A stretch of DNA of 64,000 nt, from contig NW_026262648.1 of assembly GCF_021869535.1 (NCBI RefSeq), positions 1,922,001 through 1,986,000 of the forward strand, given 5' to 3'. Below the pieces are notes generated by a model. That model ran no database searches, was not told the origin of the DNA, and worked only from the letters and a program-made list of their open reading frames with translations. The stretch is from Mytilus californianus (lineage: Eukaryota > Mollusca > Bivalvia > Mytilida > Mytilidae). The translations under genes were made by a program, and so were the position numbers. Positions 35,001 to 44,740 of the stretch are shown one piece after another (position 1 is the first letter of the stretch; each line of letters starts with the position of its first letter).

Positions 35001-37165
35001 TAAGAAAACATTCGTCACGATTATTTGCATGCTCTGTATTAATCACAAATGTCCACTTAATAATTGGTATTCCTCATAGATATAGACAGCGTCGATTATG
35101 GTTTAATCAAATTGTTTAATTTCTGAATTAGTTCGAAAGTCCTTTATTGAATTAAACCATGAAATTGTTTGGAATGACAACAAAGGCAGAACTTTGACCT
35201 GTCATAAAAATACGCAATTGGGAGCTAATGGAGACAGACAGATTTATGATTATAACCGCGAGATTTTCTTATGATTCGTCTATTTAGAAAGTTTAAGTTC
35301 TCATGATGACACTCATCTTACAATCTTTATTTAAGATGACATACTTTGTTCTTTTTTTTAGATGACATACCTTCTTCTTTGTTTTAGATGACATACATTG
35401 TTCTTTATTTTAGATGACATACCTTGTTCTTTAAGTTAGATGACATACCTTGTTCTTTAATTTAGATGACATACCTTGTTCTTCATTTTAGATGACATAC
35501 CTTGCTCTTTATCTTAGATGACATACCTTGTTCTTTAAGTTAGATGACATACCTTGTTCTTTAATTTAGATGACATACCTTGTTCTTTATTTTAGATGAC
35601 ATACATTGTTCTTTAAGTTAGATGACATACCTTGTTCTTTAATTTAGATGACATACCTTGTTCTTCATTTTAGATGACATACATTGTTCTTTATTTTAGA
35701 TGACATAACTTGTTCTTTATTTTAGATGACATACATTGTTCTTTATTTTAGATGGCATACCTTGTTCAAACGGCGGAATACAGGACGCTACACCACATGA
35801 TACTTCACAGGTAATTGAAAGTCTTATGGAATGCATAGGAAATCTATTATTTAGTTTGGCATATTATGGGTTTTTTTTCGGAAAATCTGTCCGCTCTATT
35901 GGCGTAAAGCATAAGTACAACGTGAGGGTACCCAAATTGCACCTATTTTGACAGTTTTTTCACCTACGTTTATTTATGATCCAGACACAAGTTTCCATTC
36001 TGTGTTTATTTTGTAGATGTATATTTATTTACTATATTGTTACACCAATTTAATTTTGAATCCATCTTGAATCATAGAAAAATGGGTTTGAACCAACCCC
36101 CAAACGATCCATGATTCTGTAATGAGGAGTACCCAAATTGCATCCATACTTAAATTCGCATCCTTAAAAATCGTATAACAGATGTTTTGTTTTATTTATT
36201 CAAATATTTAGAACAATTTGACATTAGTCCATGTTTACTATTCATTTTTTAAGAAGTGGATGCTTGTAACATATTTAATTTGATCATTTTTAAAAGATGA
36301 CTTTTTGTGGACGTTGTATGGTGACGTTCCGAAGATTTTGCTTTTTCTAGTGAATACATCATCTGTTGATATATACTGTGAACGTTTTGTGTATATTCAA
36401 ATATAGCCTACCTATGTTGAAAGACATGTATAATGTCAAATCATGAAAATACAAATTGTTTAGTCTCAAAGAATACTTGTAAGAATCCCGCTGCTATTTT
36501 TGCTGAAAATGTGCAATTTGGGTACTCTGACGTTATATTGTAACAAAATACAAATTACATGAATATAAATAAGAAGATGTGGTATGAGTGCCAATGAGAC
36601 AACTATCCATCCATGAAGCATATACATAACAAATTTTACAACAATCAGATAATCAAGAGTACCTTTTCATCAGTTCCATCGACCGTTTTAAAAAGTAACC
36701 TTGTACTTTGTACTGTTGGAAAAGTGTTGGATTGAGTATATGTTGTAGCTTTATTTTTGTAAGTGAACCTCATTTAGTCAATATTTTGAGAGACCAGTAC
36801 ACAGCAGAAATTGTTTTCAATGGAAAAAGAAATGAAATTCATTATCGTTAACGTTACTCGAGAAAAAAATGCAGTCATCTAAGATTACGAAGTACTTTTT
36901 TATATCTACCCATTGTCGAGATTATGATCACTTAATTATTTTAAATTTCGTATGATGAGGAACACTTATTCCTTCATTGCCAAATTAACAGTAATGTAAG
37001 GCATTCCCTTATAAATGCAATTAAAACCCATTATCCTAATTTTAACCAGCTTGACTCAAACTCTAAACTTAAAACTATTCTAGATCCCAATAAAGATATT
37101 TTGTCTAGTATTGTAGACTATATAAAGCAATCTATGGAATTGCGAAAATAAGGTCCACATTGGTC

Positions 37166-37201
<36 letters not shown>

Positions 37202-39337
37202 AATATCGACTTGACTTGTTTAAAACATTTATCATGTATTATGTTTCTTGTCACTTGTGTATACAATGTACTATGTTTGCATTTTAACCCGCCAGGGTTT
37301 CATGTTTTGCAATAAAGTTAAAGTTATAATTTTACAAATTCAGTTAGAAAGTGATAAGTAAAATTCTCTCTCTGTAGCCATTTTGTTTAAATAATGATGT
37401 TTTGTGGTGAACTAATGTTTGTCATTCGACTCCTTTTCCTTTTTTTGGTTACCTAACCCAAAGCGTCAAGAGAGCTATATTCATCACTTGCCGTCCGTCG
37501 TCCGTCGTTGTCGTCCGTTTACTTTTGCAGATATCTTCTCCTCCGAAACTACTGGGCCACAACATAGGCACTTGTCTCAGATTTTTTTTTTAGATATATA
37601 GGACTTTTTTTTCTGAGACAAGTGCCTGTGGGGCGAGTGTGGGCCACAATCATCATTTGTGAAATTTATCCAAAAATGACTGACATGGCTAAAAAAAAGA
37701 ACATAGGGGTAAAATGAAAGTGTTGTCTATTATCTGGATATCCCTATAGAAAGAGAAAATATAACAATACAGAAAGAAAGAGAGAAACTTTAAATAGCAT
37801 ACATGATATAAAAAGCAAGACAAAATCTACAAATTAATTAACATGTCCGAAATTGTAGGTTGGCTCCTGATAGAAGTTATTCCTCTTAAATGACGAGTTT
37901 TGCCAATGTTTTGCGTTTTTGTTTATTGTCTTGAAAACAGAAACTTTAAATAGCAATCATTATAAGCAAGATAAGATCTACAAAACAGTCAGCATGTCAG
38001 AAATCGCACGTTGGTTACTTATAGAAGTTATTTACCATTTTTTGCTTCTTTGCCTTTAATCTTGAAAACATTAATAGATAGACAGAAACTTTAAATATAA
38101 AAAAAGGATAAGCAAGACATTCAAACCAGACTAAAAGTCCGAAATCGCCAGTAAAATCCTTATATTATGAGTTATTGCCTTTAGATGACAATGTGTATCA
38201 ATGTTTGCGTTTATGCATATTATTTTGAAATTTATAACAGATAAATAGAAAGTTTAAACTGCAAAAATGATCAGTAAGAAAGCTCTTCAAATAAGCTGGA
38301 ATGGCTGAAAACATTGGTCGACTTCCTATATGAGTAATTGCTCCTAAATGACGATTGTAACTATTTTTTGCGTTTTTATTTTTGTTTTTTTTTTTTTATT
38401 TTGAAAACCAAAATAAATTAAGAGAAATTTAAAAAAAAAAATTATAACAAGGACAACCCGCAAAATTTGTCAGAATGTCTGAAATGTCGGTCGACTCTCT
38501 ATAGGGGTCATTGCCTCAAAATGACAGTTTTTAACTGGGTTTGCGAAGGTTTACCAAATTGGTAAGTATGGCGGGCGGGCGACGGGCAGTGGGCTGGCTG
38601 GCGGCTGTCAACAGTTTCCGTCCATTAACTTATAAACCATTCAACCAATGCTTTTCAAATTTTAATATGTTGATATTATAATTACAAAATGGAGGTCACT
38701 TTGAATATTGACGATTTTCACTTTAACCGTTCACGAGTTATGGCATTGATAGATTTGAAAATAGACTTAGAACGTGGCAGGTCAAAAAGCCTGAAAGCGC
38801 CTTTCAACATACAGAAAATCCAGTTTGCTGTCATTTTGACAGCTCATTCCTTGTGGACCATTTGTTTGCATTATTTTTCTAAAAAAAACCTTATTAGATA
38901 AAGAAATCCTGTGTATACCAAAAATGATAAGAAAAAAAAGATCTGCAAATATAGTAACATGTCTGAAATTGTCAGTCGATACTTATAGGAGTGTTTGCCC
39001 AATAATTATGATAAGTTACCCATTGTTTTATATGTTATGCAAAACCTGTAATAGATAAAGAAAAATGTAAACAGGAAAAATTATCAGTTAAACATGATCA
39101 ACAAATATTAGATCCAAGCCATCTTCAAGGTTGAAAATGCACATAGATTTAAGTGAGCGTCTGTAGTATAACAATTCTTATTTGCTACCCCCTTTTTCCT
39201 CTGCACGTGTATCTTTTCGCTCTTTTACAGAAAATAAAACAATTTTCTTTTTTCTTATTTTTAAGGTAAGAAGAGCAAGAATTCTGACCAGATCCGACTT
39301 TGAACATATAGATATAGCATTCAACAAAGATTCCTGA
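29055..39337 (+). CDS. Orphan four-exon gene, small helical protein of unknown function
   Basis: The exons 29055-29322, 34937-34999, 35752-35810 and 39266-39337 join in phase (1, 1, 0) to an intact 153-aa frame. Splice sites are good: gtaagt, gtaag and gtaatt donors; tttcag, tttag and a long pyrimidine tract with ttaag as acceptors. The start ATGG follows gtaaa. The first ~90 residues look alpha-helical and charged (INDAVQHMNNLLGHG, NKLKNQLDEFANIYEQLRST, RNKKG). The middle is acidic and low complexity (GEEQEDSGYISKDSNLLES), and the end is RRARILTRSDFEHIDIAF. There are no Cys clusters, signal peptide or membrane segment, and I recognise no family. A 51-nt in-phase cassette at 31429-31479 is possible. 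The last exon is the least certain. Introns carry a LINE relic, a splice-acceptor minisatellite and TIR elements. Confidence 0.6.
30345..30725 (+). pseudogene. LINE ORF2 C-terminal relic
   Basis: Broken-frame translation gives DSVVKPILLS, CKLLINL, PTPNYIIYGEPG, DAKLRMM and later NLFQMVKIYQTDFYE. These follow the same order as the C-terminal part of the LINE at 58975-61790 (VVPVLLY, LKLRNTTPNYIVYGETGRYP, FKWISYIKSTL). Multiple stops and frameshifts show it is dead. It lies in intron 1 of the orphan gene, in the same orientation. Confidence 0.6.
30951..30988. repeat. 38-bp perfect palindrome flanked by a 7-bp direct repeat
   Basis: ctgagactactataacacat continues into its exact reverse complement with no spacer, ending ...tagtctcag. 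ctgtata immediately precedes (30944-30950) and follows (30988-30994, overlapping by the final base context gctgtata), as a target duplication would. Confidence 0.85.
31429..31479 (+). CDS. Possible cassette exon of the orphan gene
   Basis: Between ttag at 31428 and gtcagt at 31480 there is a 51-nt segment in phase 1 on both sides, encoding GRKYNTRSRGYEKGNE. It would insert 17 residues without changing the downstream frame. Against it, the acceptor lacks a pyrimidine tract. The basic Arg/Lys composition fits the preceding RNKKG. Speculative. Confidence 0.25.
31560..34120. other. Intronic AT-rich DNA without recognised features
   Basis: This is part of the 5.6 kb first intron of the orphan gene. 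A minus-strand frame at 32884-33078 (GHGLTPSLSATIESRDREN) is cleaner than its surroundings but matches nothing I know and has no supporting splice context. Confidence 0.4.
34130..34215. repeat. Minisatellite, gttggagaatatttggaga-type unit
   Basis: About 2.5 copies of a 34-bp unit (ttggagaatatttggagatt / atttaggtcag) stand in tandem, about 200 bp before the next minisatellite. Confidence 0.8.
34408..34546. repeat. Minisatellite, tgtccgcacagtattggaca unit x4
   Basis: Four units of about 34-36 bp contain gtccgcacagtattggacac plus tgttgcgtggtttt with small indels. The open frame across it (LDTVAWFCPHSIGH repeats) reflects the unit and is not evidence of a gene. Confidence 0.85.
35334..35751 (+). 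repeat. 26-bp x16 minisatellite made of a duplicated 3' splice site
   Basis: Sixteen exactly 26-bp-spaced units (agatgacataccttgttctt + tatttt) end directly at the true acceptor of orphan-gene exon 3 at 35751. The exon itself starts atggcataccttgttc, the same sequence with one change. Each unit therefore carries a pyrimidine tract, tttag and the first 16 nt of the exon. Unit variants recur in the order aagtt, aattt, then catttt or atttt at units 4-6, 8-10 and 11-13, suggesting expansion in blocks. Splicing to any upstream unit would meet an in-frame TAG at the end of that unit. Confidence 0.92.
35919..36534. mobile_element. TIR element (MITE-like), about 620 bp
   Basis: aacgtgagggtacccaaatt + gcac at 35919 pairs with gtgcaatttgggtactctga + cgtt ending at 36534, a 24-bp inverted repeat with two mismatches. 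A third internal copy of the word (gagtacccaaattgcatcc) lies at about 36126. TA dinucleotides sit next to both ends, which would fit a Tc1/mariner-type target, but this is not decisive. It lies in the last intron of the orphan gene. Confidence 0.7.
36566..36612 (-). repeat. Extreme 3' end of an RT-C family tail
   Basis: aagaagatgtggtatgagtg followed by ccaatgagacaactatcca is the reverse complement of the conserved last ~45 bp of the RT-C tails at 15757 and 19251. Only the terminus is present, an extreme 5' truncation. Confidence 0.7.
36954..37331 (+). pseudogene. LINE ORF2 C-terminal 65 codons plus 3' UTR
   Basis: The frame 36954-37151 reads DEEHLFLHCQINSNVRHSLI, then YPNFNQLDSNSKLKTIL and IVDYIKQSMELRK before a TAA. 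The DEEHLFLHC block is the terminal His/Cys motif of CR1-like LINE ORF2 proteins. A (TA)n run follows at 37170-37200, and the copy ends near 37331 at aataaagttaaagttat. It is 5' truncated, with the surviving frame intact. Confidence 0.8.
37451..39160 (+). mobile_element. Bivalve-type element with internal ~150-165 bp tandem monomers, copy A
   Basis: The head (acccaaagcgtcaagagagc, then tcatcacttgccgtccgtcg and gaaactactgggccaca) matches copy B at 54483. About 7-9 diverged monomers follow, each with gaaactttaaat, a gcaaaaatgatcagcaag-like segment, a gtcnnnatgtc(c/g)gaaat segment and a ttgcctttaaatgacga-like segment; starts are near 37784, 37938, 38082, 38250 and 38420. It ends with tgcacatagatttaagtgag. 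The architecture of head, ~160-bp monomers and short end recalls Helentron-related non-autonomous elements (pearl/HINE) of bivalves; that link is from memory. It sits in the last intron of the orphan gene. Confidence 0.75.
37566..37627. repeat. 62-bp mini inverted-repeat insertion inside the tandem-monomer element
   Basis: aggcacttgtctcaga and tctgagacaagtgcct are exact 16-bp inverted repeats around a T-rich loop. The segment interrupts the head of copy A between gggccacaacat and gtggggcgagtgtgggccac, where copy B has no such sequence. Confidence 0.75.
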
Positions 39338-40933
39338 TTGTGCAGCAACATTTTTCGAACATTTATTAAACTGACAAAGAAACACTTTTTACCAACGTCC
39401 AATACAGTTTAATTTTTCTAAGCTTTGTATTTTACGATTGGCCACGATAATATCGTTTAAATATTGTAAGATTGGATTTGTCGGAACCCAATTAATGCAT
39501 TTATTCATGGTTATAAGGTGGACAGCTAATTTGGCTCCTCAAAACTTTTAGGATCAGAAAGACGAGCTGGTATTTAAAAGACTCGTGTTTCACCGTCCGG
39601 TAAATACAAATGTGCCTGTTTTGCCATTTCTGTGAGAATAATTTATCTATTTTGGTTGTTGGAGTTATAGTTATAATCAATCCACAATTAGTCAAAATCT
39701 TATAAAGAGTTTGCATTTCTATATTTCCATATGGTGCCAGTTATACATTTTTGTGATAGATTATTTTTTTTGTGATGTATATTATCGTTATACATGTAAA
39801 TAATTTTGTTCCTGTTATGAATCATTTTTATTGATTTAAATACCTCATTTTTGTATATTTTTTTCTATTGTAACTGTTGTATTTTAGGGTGAGTCATCTG
39901 CTCTACTTACATATTTTTGAATACTTTGGCATAATCCTAATTGCAAAAACTATAGGCATAATATATATATATATTGATAGTTCTTTTTTTTAGGCAGTTA
40001 AGGTTATAATATGCTAATAAATCGGTGTCACTTAAACACTTACTATAAAGATTCTCAGATGGGAAATCAGATATCTCATCAATATTGACAAAAATACATC
40101 GTGACTAGGAAAAATTCATTCAAAATAGGATTTCCTGTATTTGTTTCAAGTTTAATAGAAGAATAAAATTCAACTGATAAAAGTGTTATGAACTAGCTGT
40201 TTATGATTTGGCCTTGGTATAGATTCTCATTCAGCTGTATTGACCGTCGACTTTTTGAGTTTCGGGGTCAATACAGATAAACGAGAAGGTATACAATGTT
40301 GAAAAACAGCAACCCTAAAATAAGACCTAAATGGACACACACAAAACAAGCTAAGGAAAATCTATTTATCGGGAGGATAACCTGAGGTGATAACACATTG
40401 TTGTCGTTATTCAAGCGGATAAATTCTAAACTATCAAAATAATGCATGTATAACCTAGTACAAAAGTACTGATTAATCGATCTTGTGAGGCAGCAGTTCT
40501 TTTGTGCCAATAGTTGTTTTTAAGCTGTTTCATTTGCGCTATACTATATTTTTCAAACCCAGAATACAGAATTCATTTGTGTAAAATAGCTTATAGTATG
40601 ATATTTATTAGAGTACGTTTGGGTACCGTCATGGAATGTAATCCACCAGCAGTGGCATCAACCCAGTAGTGATCTTGCAAAATTACAAAATACCAAATTT
40701 GATAGACACATTTCGAAAATTGTGTGTATTTGTTTCACTCATAGGATAAAATTCTGAAGGTTATTAAAACCTACTGGAATTTTAATATTGAAGAGACTTT
40801 TTTAAAATAGATGCAAAAGTTTTATATATTTCCATGAAAGCAAAATATATATGAGGTGAAGAAGAAGAGTTATTTTGGTGTAGATATTATGTAAATGTAC
40901 TTTGTTGTAAATATTACAGTATTACATGTACTT

Positions 40934-40939
40934 TTTATT
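40934..40939 (-). promoter_or_regulatory. Candidate polyadenylation signal of the JmjC gene
   Basis: AATAAA on the minus strand lies about 39 nt after the stop codon at 40978. The position is plausible for a short 3' UTR, but the region is AT-rich and chance matches are common. Confidence 0.4.
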
Positions 40940-40977
40940 TTTATAAAAAATGAAAATATATGTTTTAGTATTATTGG

Positions 40978-43900
40978 TTAAAGCTCATCACGAACAAAGT
41001 TGCCCTGTTTGGTACGTGCATCATTAAATATTCTAGAAAGATGTACAAGTTTGTTTGGCTTGATATTTTCCAACTGGTCTCTGGTCAGCTTTGTCTGTCC
41101 AGGTTTATCTGTTAAAACATCGAATGCTTCTCTGGCTGAGGTATGGTCAGGATACTATAAATAGAAAAAAGAAATGTTTTAAGTAAATTAACATCAGATC
41201 TTGAAAAAGAAATCTGCCACTAATCATATAAAAAGGACAAACGTTTATATGTTGCTTCAAATGCATCAAAATACTTGTGTATAGTTAAAAATCTCCTTGT
41301 CTCTGGTTTATATAATTTTTTTCTTTTATTTTTTTATTAGTATGAACACACTTCGTTTACAGTCGCATGTTTTATGAGTAGCAACATTTGATATAATGCA
41401 GACACAATAGTTATATAAGTAATGTGTAAAATTCAGTGAGATAGCAATTCAACGACATATGATTATACAAAACAGACATCTCGGCTATATAATGCCTATT
41501 GTATACTCTTCATTGTAAAGTCTACAAAAGCTGTGTAAAAAAGCATTGCAGATCTACATCTGTATGTAAACATTTACCTGTTCCAAAGCATCTTCAAAAA
41601 AATGTTCAAATTTTTCATAGTGAATTTCATCATCAGCCCTCAATAATAGATCAAGGTATTTCTTCAAAATAGATGGTTCCATGTTCATTGCAGATATTTG
41701 CTGAAATATACGAATTATTGGGTGAAGTATGGAAATGTACAAATTGTCCTCAGTAAGTTAGACATATAATCCTACACATAGACATCAAAGTTGATATCTT
41801 ATTAATAGTTGTTTAGTAAACCTTTTCTCAGAGATTTTTTATTTTATTACAATGAGAAAAAACTAAAGAGCTGTGCATTATTTTTGTGACATGTCTTATT
41901 GATTTTTAAAGTAGACTGACAATTAAATTACCATTTCTATTCTCAAAGCTAGTGTACCTTAATGGCAAATATGAGAAGAAATATTGCATTTCAAATTCTT
42001 CAAAGATATATCGGGAAAACATTTTACAAGAGTTATATTATCGATTAACTTACCCTTTCAGAATCTCGAACAACCCAAACATATGCTGCATCAGACAATT
42101 TTTCTTCTTTCTTCTGTCCATTTACTTCAGTGGTTAGCTTACAGTCTGATGAATCAAAAACTCTAGATGGAGCAAATAATATACTAAAGGAAATACCACG
42201 ACCATATGACCTGACCTGATGTAAATAACCTAGAAAATATTTATGTTTCACTATATTTTAGTAGTAACTTCTGCAATTATGGGTAGTCAGTTGTGTGCTA
42301 CTCTGTTCTATTTCATAGATGTTAGTACATGATTTGTGTGAGCACTTACACCAAATCTCTTTTTTTTATCACTTGTGATTTTTTATTAAAGAAATGCACA
42401 TGTATACCCCGAGAGGATGAAGGCATATGAACAATACAAATATATGCACAAGGCAAACATTCATGATAAAATATTAAAACATCATATACCGGTAGTAAAA
42501 ATGTTTGAATATGTGTAACATTGATTTCTTACCATCTTATCCTTAAGTTTGTGTTTATTGTATTGATTTTTCTTTAGAAAATATTTTTGCCTTTATTTAC
42601 CAAAACTAAGAGTTTCGATTGACCTATTTGAGTAAGAGTTATTTCCCTTCGCCACCATTTTGGATGTCAACGTGCACAAATTCCTTCATAAAACAAACAA
42701 ATTAAACTTCTATACTAATTGGTAAACCTTAAAAAAGGTTGCTTAAGCTTTGGTATATCCAAAAATTCTACCTGATAAAGATCTTTTTATCAGATATGCT
42801 TGTATCCACTCTTTTAGTTTGGTTACAAAAATAGGAGAATCAACCAGACTGCCTTCCAATATGGCGGCCAGGGGAAATGACTTCAACTACTTCTATACTA
42901 ATTGTTAAACCTTAAAAAAGGTTGCTTAAGCCTTGGTATATTCAAAAATTCTACTTGATAAAGATCTTTTATCAGATATGCTTGTATCCACTCATTTAGT
43001 TTGGTTACACAAATAGGAGAATCAACCAAACTGCCTTCCAATATGGCAATATGGCGGCCAGGGGAAATGACTTCAACTCAATTAGATGCCTTTACTCTGA
43101 GCTTTCATTGCTGTTATCATGCTTGCATGTCTTTGTGAACAATTATTGACATTTTTTAATTGTATCCGTCTTGCCTTCGCATTGATTGTAATTTCTCTGT
43201 TTTATGCAAATATCCGATTGCATTAAAGTTTACTGAACTGTTCTTCTCTTCTTTCCTTTATATGTCTATTTATGATAATACATAATACGTAATAACATAC
43301 CAGCTGGGATGAGTATACAGTCTCCTTGATTTATTGTTGCATACGACCATGGTATATTAGCAATGTCTTTATTTTTGAACATGTTTATCATATCCATGTC
43401 TAACTTTGAGAATCCAGACCCGGCATTGTGGTACTGACAATGATAAAAATCAATAAGTTAAGGTTCATTCTAAATAAATTGAATAATTTCATGAATTTGT
43501 CTTAATAATAAAAAATAACACGACCAACGGGTGCAACTAATTGACAATGATCCGCTTTACCCTTTTCGAAGCACCTATGGTCACGCCTACTTCTTTGTTG
43601 GGTTCGTTTTGATCAGTCTTTAGTTTTCTATTTGTGTTTTGTGAACTTGTTTGTCTTTTGTCATCTTCCGTTTTCTTGATATTATGGCGTTGTCGGTTTC
43701 TCTCGACTTATCAGTTTTGAACGTTCCCTTGGTACCTTCCGCTCTTTTTTCTCTAATAAACATGTTTTAAACTAAAAATATCTATTACCTCTATAAAGGT
43801 GAACATTTATCCTGATGTTCATAGTGTATGTACTTAGAAATGTTAACAAAACCATAAAGTTGTAAAGCGGCCATGCAAAGTTACGAAATCAAAGTCGTTA

Positions 43901-44677
43901 ATATAAGGAGGGAAAAAAACAAGGTACTTAGTCTTTGAGACATAAAAGACCGCAGTATTATTTTACCTTCTCGGTATAATCAAAAGACGATTTGTATTGT
44001 CCATCTATCACAATAAAATCTTTCCTTCCAAATAAAACACAATGGATGTTATGGTCGTCATGGCTATGGAGTAATGAAGCTGTTCCGCCACTGCTCATCC
44101 ACAGTTCTGCTTCCTGTAATCTTTGTCTGTATGAGCCACATCGTAAACAATCGGGAAGCTAAGGAAAATAAGTTTCAAAACTAAACAGAAACGTTTACAT
44201 CAAAAGTAGCTACAAAAACAAGGAAAAACTATTTACACAAAAAAATCAATGAAAAACTATTTAAATAAAAAAATCGATGAAAAACTATTTACATCAATAT
44301 TAACTACAAAAACAAAGGAAAAAACTATTTACACCAATATTAACTAAAAAAAACAACGGAAAAACTATTTACATCAATATTAACTACCAAAAAAAAAAAA
44401 CTATCTAAAATACATTAAGGTAACACAAAAATGTTTTTCTCATGGAACAAAACCAGCAGAAATTATATATATTGCAATTATTGTATAATTTATATCATCT
44501 GTTCAGTTTTTCCATCTTTGTGCGATGATATTCAACACTTTTAGTGTTTTGTTTTCCATCTATTTATCGGTATTGTTACACAATCTTTTAGACTCATATA
44601 ATTTTCCCTGTTTGTGTAGTATTGTCTATTTTGATGATCCAATACCTATTAAGTTTACTGGTTGGTAGATTCTTATA

Positions 44678-44740
<63 letters not shown>

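Noticed and set aside
35330..35760. CRISPR-like array
   Set aside because: Repeats are contiguous 26-bp units without unique spacers, in a eukaryotic intron.
38689..38901. 70-codon frame as a gene
   Set aside because: It lies inside the tandem-monomer element and is explained by that repeat.
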